Shown here: piece after piece, positions 5,276-11,608 of the stretch
How positions within the stretch are numbered: position 1 is the stretch's first letter
Layout: each line of letters opens with the position of its first letter
Assembly (NCBI GenBank): GCA_947464705.1
Contig: CANHYD010000036.1
Span: 1-11,608, forward strand
Length of the DNA stretch: 11,608 nt
Direction of reading: 5' to 3'
DNA from: Verrucomicrobiota bacterium
GTDB taxonomy: Bacteria; Verrucomicrobiota; Verrucomicrobiia; Limisphaerales; UBA9464
The notes under the pieces: generated by a model
The model's input: the letters and a program-made list of their open reading frames with translations, nothing else
Databases searched by the model: none
What the model was told of the DNA's origin: nothing
Program-made: the position numbers and the translations under genes

Positions 5276-7104
5276 GGAGATTTGGAAGATATTTTTCGAC
5301 GTCCGGGCTGGACAGGCACAACGACGGCAGCGCCGGTTCCAGTCCCCGGTCCTTCGTTCGATTTGGTGATCTTGGTCTGCAGAATGGTCATCAAATTCTG
5401 GGTAGTCCAGTACAGCGTCAGGCCGGCCGAGTAGTTGTAGAAGAGCACGCCGAAGAAGACCGGCATGTACTTGAGCATCTTCTGCTGGGCCGGATCCATC
5501 TGCGGCGACACCGGCGTCAACGTCGACTGCCACCAGGCCGTGGCCAGATAAAGCACCGGCATGATGTTGAGCGGCAATCCGATCCCGGGAATTCCCAGTA
5601 GCGGAATGAAGCCCAAGCCGGGGACCACGTAGATGCTGTCAGGACGGGAGAGGTCGCAGCACCAGAGGAAGCTCTCACCGCGCAGTTCAATGGCCGTTCG
5701 GAGCATGAAGAAAAATCCGATGAACACCGGGAAAGTCAGCACCAGCGGAAGACAACCGGCCATGGGATTGATCCGGTGCTCCTTCATGAACTCCATGGTC
5801 TTTTGGTTCATCTTGGCCGGGTCGCTCTTGTACTTCTCGCGGATGGCGTTCATCTGCGGTTGCAGGGTCGACATCCGCTTCATCGAGCGGGTGCTGGCGT
5901 TGGTGAGGGGCCAGAACGCCAACTTGATCAGGATGGTCAGCACGACAATCGATGCGCCATAGGACGGAATCAGCGAATGGACAGCATTGAGGAGCAACAG
6001 CAACGCCTTGGCGCAAATGCCGGTGATGCCGGTGAAGTCCATCACCAGATCAATCTGCTTCTCGCTAGTCTTGAGTTGGCTGTACTCCTTGGGGCCCGCG
6101 TAGATCGTGTGCTTTCGGGTCACCTTCTGGCCGGGCTGCAAGGTCTGAGCCGGATAGGTCAGACTGGTATGATAGGCGTGCGGCTGGGGATTCAACCGAC
6201 CATCCGCCGCCAACTCCGAGGCAGACGGTACCGGCAGGGGTATATCCACCACTCGGACTCCCGCTGGGGATTGATCGGGCTGGGCGATGAGCGCAAAGAA
6301 CTGATTGTGGACGGCTGCCCAGACCACGTTGCTGTTGCCGCCGGAAAACTCGCTCCGGGGCGTGCTAATCGTCGAACAGCCCAGTGTGGCGTTGGCAAAC
6401 CAAGCCTTGTTGATCTGCTCGGCCTTTTCACCGTTGAACCAGTAGGCTCCCTGCACCTCCGCCATGTCTCGGCGATCCATGGGCGTCGCCGATCCCACCA
6501 CGTAGTCGTGCGGAGGGATGGACACGGCGGAAGCACCCCGGTTTTCGACCGTGACAACGGTTTCGAAGAAGTAGCCATTGGACAGGGCCCAATCTTGGGA
6601 CACCACCAAGCCATTCGGGAGGGCCTTCTCGGCATGGACTCCAGCCCCGGTCTTGCGAAGGTTGAAAAGACCATCACCGGTCAACGGGCCGACTCCCAGC
6701 GTCAGCGCTGGCAGTGGAGCAAAGCGGTTCAAGGCCGAAGGAACGCCTTTGGCCGAGGTGTCACTGCAATCGACCGAGGCGGGGTATTTCTTGAGCTCGA
6801 TCAATCGGGCACCGCCCCCGTGCGAGGTGAAGGTCAGGCGCAGCAAGTCATTTTCGAGAACCAGAGATTCTTCGGCCGATTGAAAAGTCGGCACGGTCAC
6901 GGGGCCCATGGGCAACGCCGGCGCCATCTGCGTGGTGTTGGCCGGCGGCGCGTTGACCTTTGAGAGCGGAGCGTTGCTGGAAGCAGCGGCTGAAGCGTCT
7001 GGGCGAGCGCCCGTCGGTGTGGGCCAGATGAAATCGGCCACATATTTTAGGCCCACCATTCCGGCGAGGCAGACAGCAAGAAACGCGATACCTTTTCGAT
7101 CCAT
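5272..7104 (-). CDS. yidC: Membrane protein insertase YidC
   Basis: YidC inserts and folds inner-membrane proteins, alone or with SecYEG. The 610-residue protein has the long Gram-negative form. An N-terminal membrane anchor (about 5-26) is followed by an Ala/Pro-rich linker and a large periplasmic P1 domain (about 70-345). The conserved 60-kDa insertase core then starts near 362, with YGASIVVLTILIKLAFWPLT (382-401), a charged cytoplasmic segment LQPQMNAIREKY, and further hydrophobic segments at about 450-470, 492-522 and 546-565. The positively charged residue of the hydrophilic groove, Arg in E. coli and Bacillus, appears here as Lys394. The last 30 residues are basic and poorly conserved, as expected for ribosome contact. 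It begins 3 bp after the yidD stop and overlaps jag by four bases. Confidence 0.97.
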   Translation of the reverse strand: MDRKGIAFLAVCLAGMVGLKYVADFIWPTPTGARPDASAAASSNAPLSKVNAPPANTTQMAPALPMGPVTVPTFQSAEESLVLENDLLRLTFTSHGGGARLIELKKYPASVDCSDTSAKGVPSALNRFAPLPALTLGVGPLTGDGLFNLRKTGAGVHAEKALPNGLVVSQDWALSNGYFFETVVTVENRGASAVSIPPHDYVVGSATPMDRRDMAEVQGAYWFNGEKAEQINKAWFANATLGCSTISTPRSEFSGGNSNVVWAAVHNQFFALIAQPDQSPAGVRVVDIPLPVPSASELAADGRLNPQPHAYHTSLTYPAQTLQPGQKVTRKHTIYAGPKEYSQLKTSEKQIDLVMDFTGITGICAKALLLLLNAVHSLIPSYGASIVVLTILIKLAFWPLTNASTRSMKRMSTLQPQMNAIREKYKSDPAKMNQKTMEFMKEHRINPMAGCLPLVLTFPVFIGFFFMLRTAIELRGESFLWCCDLSRPDSIYVVPGLGFIPLLGIPGIGLPLNIMPVLYLATAWWQSTLTPVSPQMDPAQQKMLKYMPVFFGVLFYNYSAGLTLYWTTQNLMTILQTKITKSNEGPGTGTGAAVVVPVQPGRRKISSKSP

Positions 7105-7107
7105 GGT

Positions 7108-7392
7108 CTAGTTGGGAAATTTGAGTGATCTCGGAGACAGACTGTGTGTCGGAAGCGCGGGCACGGGGTCATGGCCGCTGCCACCCCAAGGATGGCACCT
7201 GCAAAAGCGCCCCGTGGTCAATGCCACCCCGCGGCACACGCCGTGCCGCTCGATGGCTTCCATCGCATAGGCGGAACAGGTGGGGGAAAATCGGCATCCG
7301 GAACCCGGGCCCATGAGGAACCGCTTCATCGGGGAACCCACCCAGCGGTAGGTCTGGATGACAATCAACAACGCCTGTCGGACAGGATTCAT
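7108..7392 (-). CDS. yidD: Membrane protein insertion efficiency factor YidD
   Basis: YidD is a small membrane-associated factor that assists YidC-dependent insertion. This 94-residue protein has the family core: an amphipathic N-terminus with QTYRWVGSP, then GSGCRFSPTCSAYAMEAIERHG (about 30-51) and RFCRCHPWGGSGHDPVP (about 62-78). Family members usually end shortly after the GGxGxDPVP motif; here a tail of about 16 residues follows. The ATG forms an ATGA overlap with the rnpA stop, so it is probably translationally coupled to rnpA. Confidence 0.95.
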   Translation of the reverse strand: MNPVRQALLIVIQTYRWVGSPMKRFLMGPGSGCRFSPTCSAYAMEAIERHGVCRGVALTTGRFCRCHPWGGSGHDPVPALPTHSLSPRSLKFPN

Positions 7393-7760
7393 GGGACGGA
7401 AGGAAGCGGCTTCCGGAGTTTGGCCCGAGACAATGCGCGCAAATAATCGCGCCGAACAGTCTCCAAGGTCATTTCAGCGATCGACTTCCGGGCGACAAGC
7501 ACCATGGAGACCGGTTCGGTCACCTCATGCTGATGCTGCCGGAACACCTCACGCAGAAACCGACGGGCGCGGGATCGGATCACGGCTGAACCCACCTTTC
7601 GACTAGTGACAACCCCCAAGCGCAACTCCTTGGACGGGAGCCAATTCAAAATGAGGGTGCCGCAAATCTCGCGACGCCCCTCGTCTTTGAGTCGGCCAAA
7701 GTCGGACGACCGGCTGATCCGGCGCCGACGCGAGAACTGGAGCCGCAGCGGCGGGTTCAT
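7389..7760 (-). CDS. rnpA: Ribonuclease P protein component
   Basis: RnpA is the protein cofactor of the ribozyme RNase P, which matures tRNA 5' ends. The protein is 123 residues and strongly basic. It shows LRLGVVTSRKVGSAVIRSRARRFLREVFR (about 46-74), containing the RNR-type signature, and a C-terminal helix RRDYLRALSRA. The ATG at 7760 is chosen because the N-terminus LQFSRRRRISRSSDFGRL then aligns with the usual RxRIxxSxDF start. An in-frame start at 7817 would add 19 non-conserved residues. Between rpmH and this ATG lie 67 bp without an obvious signal. No Shine-Dalgarno is seen. Confidence 0.95.
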   Translation of the reverse strand: MNPPLRLQFSRRRRISRSSDFGRLKDEGRREICGTLILNWLPSKELRLGVVTSRKVGSAVIRSRARRFLREVFRQHQHEVTEPVSMVLVARKSIAEMTLETVRRDYLRALSRAKLRKPLPSVP

Positions 7761-7827
7761 TGCGGCAAGGATTGAGGCAGGGATCGAGGCAAGCCATGGC
7801 CCGATTGGCCCGCCCAATCCGAGCGAC

Positions 7828-7965
7828 TCACACTGGAGTCAGGCGCCGGCGACCCACGCGACGACGATTGTTGAGGATGGCGCGGCCGCTCTTGGTTGCC
7901 GCGCGAGCACGGAAACCGTGTTGACGCTGACGGCGGATTTTCGACGGTTGGTACTGACGTTTCAT
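7828..7965 (-). CDS. rpmH: 50S ribosomal protein L34 (bL34)
   Basis: bL34 is a tiny basic protein of the large ribosomal subunit. The 45-residue sequence MKRQYQPSKIRRQRQHGF, then RARAATKSGRAILNNRRRVGRRRL, matches the family closely (consensus MKRTYQPSxxKRxRxHGFRxRMxTxxGRxVLxxRRxKGRxxL). It is the first gene of the rpmH-rnpA-yidD-yidC-jag cluster and lies behind a candidate promoter. In many bacteria dnaA is divergent from it; here the divergent gene is def. Confidence 0.97.
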   Translation of the reverse strand: MKRQYQPSKIRRQRQHGFRARAATKSGRAILNNRRRVGRRRLTPV

Positions 7966-8005
7966 CGCTGTAGATCCGCCGACGTGCTGGCCCGCGGAGC
8001 CGCGC

Positions 8006-8033
8006 ACATTAGCCAGTGGACGATTTGAGTCAA
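8006..8033 (-). promoter_or_regulatory. Candidate sigma70-type promoter of the rpmH operon
   Basis: On the minus strand TTGACT (8033-8028) and TAATGT (8011-8006) are separated by 16 bp. The -35 box matches TTGACA at five of six positions; the -10 keeps the important first T, second A and last T. Transcription would start near 7999, about 34 bases upstream of the rpmH ATG. Confidence 0.45.
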
Positions 8034-8089
8034 GCACCTGCGAGTATTTACAGAAAGTCACTAGGCTCACCGAAGCCGACCCCGACTCC

Positions 8090-8117
8090 TTGAAGCTTGG
8101 CTTGGGGCCAGTATCAA
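8090..8117 (+). promoter_or_regulatory. Candidate promoter of def
   Basis: TTGAAG (8090-8095) and TATCAA (8112-8117) are separated by 16 bp, each matching the sigma70 consensus at four of six positions. The leader to the def ATG would be about 100 bases. The spacer and -10 box lie inside the inverted repeat described at 8101-8137. Confidence 0.35.
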
Positions 8118-8137
8118 AGCCGCTGGCCTTGCCCAAG
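8101..8137. repeat. Imperfect inverted repeat upstream of def
   Basis: CTTGGGGCCAG (8101-8111) can pair with CTGGC (8123-8127) and CCCAAG (8132-8137), giving 11 bp with a four-base bulge (CTTG, 8128-8131) and an 11-base loop. It overlaps the candidate def promoter, so it could be a protein-binding site. It is not followed by a T-run on either strand. Confidence 0.35.
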
Positions 8138-8223
8138 TTGGCCCTCTGCGGTCCAAGTGGGCATCCAAGAAACCCAGCGTCCATGGACTAGGCAGAAACC
8201 GGCTTTTGGGCCAGCCTCCGCCC

Positions 8224-8793
8224 ATGAAGTTCACCGTGGTCCACTATGGCGACCCCATCCTCCGCCAGCGCGGAGTGCGCATTGAGTCCGTGGATGAAAC
8301 CCTGCGCAGCACCATCGCCGGCATGTTCGACACCATGTACCAATCCAATGGAATCGGGCTGGCGGCCCAGCAGGTCGGCCTGGCGCTGCAGTTGGCGGTC
8401 ATCGATGTCCGAGGCGTCAAGGACCGGGCCAGCCAACTTTGGATCTCTGGGCAACCAGCCGATGTCGATGCGTTCATGCCCTTGGTGCTCATCAACCCGA
8501 CGATTCGCCCTGTCGGGGATGTCGTGGCCGGACCGGAAGGTTGCTTGAGTTTCCCGGAAATTTACGGAGATGTCTGCCGACCGGCCGAAGTCGAGGTCCG
8601 GGGAATCAACGACCGCAACGAAAGTTTCGAATTCAGGGCCGGAGGGCTGCTGGCTCGAGCCATCCAGCATGAGGTGGACCACCTCAATGGGGTGCTCTTC
8701 ATCGACCGGATGGATTCCAAGAACCGCTCCGAGGTACGGGACGAGGTGGACACTCTTCAGGCGTCCACCAAGAAACAATTGAAGCGCAAGTGA
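8224..8793 (+). CDS. def: Peptide deformylase
   Basis: Def removes the formyl group from the N-terminal methionine of new proteins. The 189-residue protein has all three family motifs: GIGLAAQQ (43-50), EGCLS (105-109) and QHEVDH (148-153). The metal is expected to be held by Cys107, His149 and His153, with Glu150 as catalytic base. A stretch of about 30 residues before LINPTI (60-90), including LWISGQPADVDAFMP, is longer than in E. coli Def. The ATG at 8224 is preferred over an in-frame TTG at 8206 because MKFTVVHYGDPILR matches the usual start. It diverges from rpmH, and unlike in E. coli there is no fmt beside it. It ends at a strong hairpin. Confidence 0.97.
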   Translation: MKFTVVHYGDPILRQRGVRIESVDETLRSTIAGMFDTMYQSNGIGLAAQQVGLALQLAVIDVRGVKDRASQLWISGQPADVDAFMPLVLINPTIRPVGDVVAGPEGCLSFPEIYGDVCRPAEVEVRGINDRNESFEFRAGGLLARAIQHEVDHLNGVLFIDRMDSKNRSEVRDEVDTLQASTKKQLKRK

Positions 8794-8832
8794 TCGAAGA
8801 GCGAACCGGGCTCTTCGAGGAAGACCCTTTTT
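8794..8832 (+). terminator. Terminator hairpin between def and the convergent acyltransferase gene
   Basis: Directly after the def stop, TCGAAGAGC (8794-8802) and GCTCTTCGA (8810-8818) form a perfect 9-bp stem with a 7-base loop. Five T (8828-8832) follow after nine bases. The gap to the T-run is long, but stem quality and position between convergent genes support a terminator mainly for def. Confidence 0.6.
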
Positions 8833-8836
8833 GCGG

Positions 8837-9538
8837 TCAGTCCCGGGTGAGTGCCATGAGCCGTTCTCTCAGGAGGATTCGGCCCTGTTCCCGGCCGGCT
8901 TCATCGGTAGACCGGGGTACCCAGATCGGTTCTCCAAAGACCACGTCACACCGACTGAACGGGATAGGGATCTGGAACCGGTCCCAGCTGCCAAGAGTCC
9001 ATTTCCAAGTAAGACGGAAGGAAACAGGAACAATGGGGAGCTGGGTGATCTGCGCCAAGGAGATCACTCCCGGATGCGGCTCGTAGCGAGGGCCTCGGGG
9101 TCCATCCGGGGTCACGGCCAGATCACACCCTTCGGAGGCAGCGGAGACCAATTCGCGCAAGGCCGGCGCACCGCGGCGGCTGGAGGATCCACGGATCCCG
9201 ACGACATCGAAGAGTTCGAGCACCCGCGCCAACAGGCCTCCGTCTCGGCTCGCGCTGACCAACGCCGCCAGACGCCGACGCCGACCACAGCGGGCCACAT
9301 GGCGATGGTAAAGGATCAAGGACAAGGCCAGTCGATTGTGCCAGATAGCGAAGATGGCGCGCTGCTCGGTGCTCGTATCGTTGAAGAACGAATGATCGGT
9401 CCAGTGCCATCGCAAACTGGAAGCCAGCAATCGGGCCAGCGTCGCGATGATCCGTGCGGCCAGACGACCATGCCAGCGAGCGGCTTCTGGAACCACCACG
9501 CCTGAGACGGCCCGTTTGGGATGGGAAGCGGGGCTCAT
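8837..9538 (-). CDS. DUF374 family lysophospholipid acyltransferase-like protein
   Basis: This 233-residue protein belongs to the DUF374 branch of the LPLAT acyltransferase superfamily, found in Gram-negative bacteria and thought to act on lipid A or phospholipid precursors at the inner membrane. The diagnostic blocks are FAIWHNRLALSL (63-74), with the catalytic-type histidine, LVSASRDGGLLARVLELF (93-110) with VVGIRGSSSRRG (112-123), and LAVTPDGPRGPRYEPHPGVISLA (140-162). A final block, LPIVPVSF, is at 167-174. The N-terminal 60 residues are arginine-rich with a moderately hydrophobic helix at about 28-45 that may anchor it in the membrane. The ATG is 4 bp after the ruvA stop, so the two genes form an operon. 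The exact substrate cannot be read from the sequence. Confidence 0.88.
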   Translation of the reverse strand: MSPASHPKRAVSGVVVPEAARWHGRLAARIIATLARLLASSLRWHWTDHSFFNDTSTEQRAIFAIWHNRLALSLILYHRHVARCGRRRRLAALVSASRDGGLLARVLELFDVVGIRGSSSRRGAPALRELVSAASEGCDLAVTPDGPRGPRYEPHPGVISLAQITQLPIVPVSFRLTWKWTLGSWDRFQIPIPFSRCDVVFGEPIWVPRSTDEAGREQGRILLRERLMALTRD

Positions 9539-9542
9539 CGAT

Positions 9543-10166
9543 TCAGGCAGTGCGACGCAGGCAGGCCCGGATCAACTGCTCGACCGTGGCCTCTGCGCCC
9601 AACATGGCCAGAGCCGCCCGGACTGAATCATGGGCCTCGGCTGGTTTCACTCCGAGCGCCATGAGGGCGGCCACGGCATCGACTCCCCGGGTGTCTTCAC
9701 CGGGAATCACTGTCACGGAGCCCCCGGACAACGGCGACGGAACCGATCCGACGGAACCAAAGCCACCCAGCTTGTCCCGGAGTTCGACCACGATCCGCTC
9801 GGCGGTCTTGCGTCCGACCCCTTGGACCGAGGACAGAGCCTTGACGTCGCCCGCCGCCACGGCACTGCGGAACGCGGCGATGCTCATACCGCTCAGGACG
9901 CCCAAGGCTATCTTCGGCCCGATGCCGCTGACCGTGTGGATGAGCAATCGGAACAAGTCGCGTTCAGCGGCCGTCAGGAATCCGTACAGCAAGTGCGCGT
10001 CCTCCCGGATGGCCAGATGGGTCAAGAGCAACACTTCAGTCCCCACGGGCGGTAGACGGTCGTAGGAGGATAGCGGAACTAGGACCTCGTACCCCACGCC
10101 CTGAACCTCCATCACCACCTGGGTCGGCAGCGACTCGACCAACTTGCCTCTCAAAAACGTGATCAC
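9543..10166 (-). CDS. ruvA: Holliday junction branch migration protein RuvA
   Basis: RuvA binds four-way DNA junctions and loads the RuvB motor during recombination and fork repair. The 207-residue protein has the three usual parts. Domain I is an OB-fold starting ITFLRGKLVE and including LLTHLAIREDAHLLYGF (47-63). Domain II has two helix-hairpin-helix motifs, VSGIGPKIALGVL (79-91) and VQGVGRKTAERIVVEL (114-129). After a Ser/Pro/Gly-rich linker, domain III (about 160-205), DAVAALMALGVKPAEA, is the RuvB-binding part. The start is a GTG at 10166; no ATG fits upstream of the OB-fold. ruvB and ruvC are not beside it; the downstream partner is the DUF374 gene. Confidence 0.96.
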   Translation of the reverse strand: MITFLRGKLVESLPTQVVMEVQGVGYEVLVPLSSYDRLPPVGTEVLLLTHLAIREDAHLLYGFLTAAERDLFRLLIHTVSGIGPKIALGVLSGMSIAAFRSAVAAGDVKALSSVQGVGRKTAERIVVELRDKLGGFGSVGSVPSPLSGGSVTVIPGEDTRGVDAVAALMALGVKPAEAHDSVRAALAMLGAEATVEQLIRACLRRTA

Positions 10167-10278
10167 CTGCGGCCGGAATGCAGTTTCGCGGCCCCGGAAT
10201 CAAGCTCAGGCGTGGAGAATCTTGATCGCCCATCTTCGTTGAAGACAAAAGAGCCGATTCCGTTTAGACAATCCCTTC

Positions 10279-11055
10279 ATGCATCCCCGCAGACGTCAGT
10301 CAGGTTTCACCCTGATCGAATTGCTCGTGGTCATCGCCATCATCGCCATCCTGGCCGGAATGCTCCTGCCGGCACTGGCGAAAGCCAAGGAGAAGGCCAA
10401 GTCCTCCAATTGCTTGAGCAACCTCAGGCAGGTGATGATTTCCGAGGCTCTCTACGCTTCGGACAATCAGGGGTTTTTCACACCCACCTTCTGGGTCCGG
10501 GGTGACAATGTGAATCGGCGGCTCTGGTTCAACTTCCTCAAGCCTTACCTGCAGACGACCAACATCGTCATCTGTCCGACCAAGACACCGGGCTTCAAGA
10601 AGAGCTGGGCCATTTATGCCTCGGATCAACCGGACAAGATGATCTCCAACTACTCGATGAACTTCAAAGTCGGCGGCTGCGATTGGCCGAACGTTTGGGA
10701 CGTCAAGGACTACCCCTCGATCAAGGACTCGGGCATGGCCTCTCCCGCGGCCACCGTGGTGATCACCGACGGCGGCACCAAGCCCCGAACGGCCGACGCT
10801 CGGGATCCGTTGAAGTGCGTGACCGAGAAGTCGCCCGAAAAAGCCGGCGCCTGGGTGCTGCACGATCCGATCAATGACGCCCCCTGCAGCGGCTGCGTTA
10901 CTTCTGACGATCCCAACTGGGGCGGCCCCCAACTGCGCCACACGGGCAAAAGCGTGGTGGCGTTTGGCGAAGGGCACGTCGAGCTGCTCAAGAGCTCCCG
11001 GTGGTACTGGGGAGCAACCCCATGGCTCGACCCCAAGATCGGTGGCGGGCAATAG
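10279..11055 (+). CDS. Pseudopilin-like protein with type IV pilin (type II secretion G-like) leader
   Basis: The first 40 residues are a classic prepilin segment: a short basic leader MHPRRRQSG, then FTLIELLVVIAIIAILAGML, with the prepilin-peptidase site between Gly9 and Phe10 and the +5 glutamate (Glu14). The remaining 220 residues form an extracytoplasmic domain. NCLSNLRQVMISEALYASDNQG (44-65) is typical of the large pseudopilin-like families of Verrucomicrobia and Planctomycetes. Near the end RHTGKSVVAFGEGHVELL (220-237) resembles the H-X9-DG box of DUF1559-type proteins, with Glu in place of Asp. Six cysteines, including a CXXC (203-206), could form disulfides. Such proteins occur in many copies per genome, usually without other secretion genes nearby, as here. 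The function is unknown. It diverges from ruvA across a 112-bp gap. Confidence 0.88.
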   Translation: MHPRRRQSGFTLIELLVVIAIIAILAGMLLPALAKAKEKAKSSNCLSNLRQVMISEALYASDNQGFFTPTFWVRGDNVNRRLWFNFLKPYLQTTNIVICPTKTPGFKKSWAIYASDQPDKMISNYSMNFKVGGCDWPNVWDVKDYPSIKDSGMASPAATVVITDGGTKPRTADARDPLKCVTEKSPEKAGAWVLHDPINDAPCSGCVTSDDPNWGGPQLRHTGKSVVAFGEGHVELLKSSRWYWGATPWLDPKIGGGQ

Positions 11056-11149
11056 AAAAGACCCCAATTCTGTTCCGCTGCCTCCGTTTCCGGCGGAAAA
11101 ATCCTACAATCCCCATTGAAGCTTTCGGGCTTCCGGGGCGTCACCGCAT

Positions 11150-11180
11150 TTGACACTGGCAACAGGCCCGGCGGTATCCT
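11150..11180 (+). promoter_or_regulatory. Candidate promoter of the PSCyt1 gene
   Basis: A perfect TTGACA (11150-11155) is followed after 19 bp by TATCCT (11175-11180), which keeps TAT and the final T of the -10 consensus. The spacer is longer than the usual 17 bp. Transcription would begin near 11187, leaving about 12 bases before the ATG. Confidence 0.35.
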
Positions 11181-11198
11181 CTCCTCCGACAACATTCC

Positions 11199-11608
11199 AT
11201 GAACCGATTCGTCGCCATCACCACCACCCTCACCGCGGGACTGATCCTCAACGCGGCGGACCCGGTGGACTTCAAGAAACAGGTCCGCCCGATCCTCGAG
11301 GTAAACTGCCTCAAGTGCCACGGCACCGAAAAGCCCAAGGGAGACCTCGTCATGGTGACCCGTGCCGACACCATCAAGGGGGGTGAAAGTGGCACGGCCT
11401 TGGTGCCGGGCGACCCGGCCAAGAGCAAGATCTACACGACGACCACTTTGCCCGACGGGCACGATGACCTAATGCCGCCCAAGGGCGATCGGCTCAGTGC
11501 CCAACAGCAAGAGACCCTGAAGGCGTGGATCCAAGAAGGTGCCGTTTGGCCCGAGAGCATCAAACTCTCGCAGAAACAAAAGGTGGACTTCGTCAAGGAA
11601 GTGAAGCC
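11199..11608 (+). CDS. Planctomycete-type cytochrome c (PSCyt1) domain protein, 3' end outside window
   Basis: The frame runs open to the window end; 136 codons are visible. The N-terminus MNRFVAITTTLTAGLILNAA looks like a signal peptide with cleavage near Ala19-Ala20, so the protein should be exported. VDFKKQVRPILEVNCLKCHG carries a CXXCH heme-binding site (Cys37, Cys40, His41). A downstream LMPPKGDRLSAQQQETLKAWIQEGAVWP contains the likely axial methionine and is the PSCyt1 signature. In Planctomycetes and Verrucomicrobia this domain often precedes DUF1549/DUF1553, WD40 or other domains in very large proteins, which cannot be checked here. The ATG at 11199 directly precedes the signal peptide; upstream bases are pyrimidine-rich without a Shine-Dalgarno. 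The 143-bp gap from the previous gene suggests separate transcription. Confidence 0.9.
   Translation, partial: MNRFVAITTTLTAGLILNAADPVDFKKQVRPILEVNCLKCHGTEKPKGDLVMVTRADTIKGGESGTALVPGDPAKSKIYTTTTLPDGHDDLMPPKGDRLSAQQQETLKAWIQEGAVWPESIKLSQKQKVDFVKEVK

Noticed and set aside
5276..5533. Longer N-terminus for Jag
   Set aside because: The frame is open upstream inside yidC, but the translated residues are not Jag-like and the ATGA overlap gives a better start at 5275.
5776..6963. 395-codon plus-strand frame opposite yidC
   Set aside because: It is antisense to the well-conserved yidC, has no family motif, and is explained by high GC content keeping an opposite frame open.
7606..8028. 140-codon plus-strand frame over rnpA and rpmH
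   Set aside because: It lies opposite two clear housekeeping genes and shows no conserved feature.
7966..8223. Replication origin near rpmH
   Set aside because: rpmH is often next to dnaA and oriC, but I see no DnaA boxes (TTATCCACA-like), no AT-rich stretch and no dnaA here.
10167..10278. Promoters in the ruvA/pseudopilin divergent gap
   Set aside because: TTGATC- and TTGAAG-like hexamers occur, but no -10 box with three well-placed matches and normal spacing stands out on either strand.
11073..11098. Terminator after the pseudopilin gene
   Set aside because: TTCCGC/GCGGAA forms a 6-bp stem with a 14-base loop but is followed by A-rich sequence, not a T-run, on the plus strand.
11118..11133. 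GAAGC/GCTTC hairpin upstream of the PSCyt1 gene
   Set aside because: Only five base pairs and no T-run; too short to claim as a terminator or operator.

Overview
The window looks like bacterial chromosome of moderately high GC content, most likely from the Verrucomicrobiota (a Pedosphaera/Limisphaera-like lineage) or a close PVC relative. This is an inference from gene content: a long-tailed pseudopilin with a GFTLIELLVVIAIIAILAGMLLPAL leader, a Planctomycete-type cytochrome c (PSCyt1) protein at the right edge, and a stand-alone mcsA-mcsB pair. There is no mobile element, CRISPR array, tRNA or rRNA gene that I can see. It reads mostly as housekeeping DNA with a few real oddities.

Left part, plus strand (1-2827): the 3' two thirds of mutY (A/G mismatch glycosylase), then a release factor 3 gene (prfC) that has lost its whole GTPase domain and keeps only domains II and III, then a complete trpB with a likely terminator just behind it. 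A 229-bp gap with a 15-bp tandem repeat separates trpB from the convergent block that follows.

Centre, minus strand (3057-7965, read right to left): rpmH - rnpA - yidD - yidC - jag, the conserved cluster for ribosomal protein bL34, the RNase P protein and membrane-protein insertion. It has a candidate promoter upstream of rpmH and ATGA stop/start overlaps at rnpA/yidD and yidC/jag. After a 130-bp gap, mcsA and mcsB (protein-arginine kinase activator and kinase) follow in the same direction. They have their own candidate promoter and an inverted repeat touching its -35 box. dnaA, mnmE, ctsR and clpC are not in view.

Right part: def (peptide deformylase, plus) diverges from rpmH and ends at a strong hairpin. 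It converges with the minus-strand pair ruvA - DUF374 acyltransferase. Plus-strand genes for a pseudopilin-like protein and a PSCyt1 cytochrome (cut by the window end) follow.

A window-wide feature is that none of the 13 visible gene starts I favour has a recognisable Shine-Dalgarno sequence. The upstream bases are mostly pyrimidine-rich, and three of the four promoter candidates imply short leaders. I did not find a clear new multi-gene system. The best leads are the GTPase-less RF3, the mcsAB control region and the Shine-Dalgarno-less initiation.
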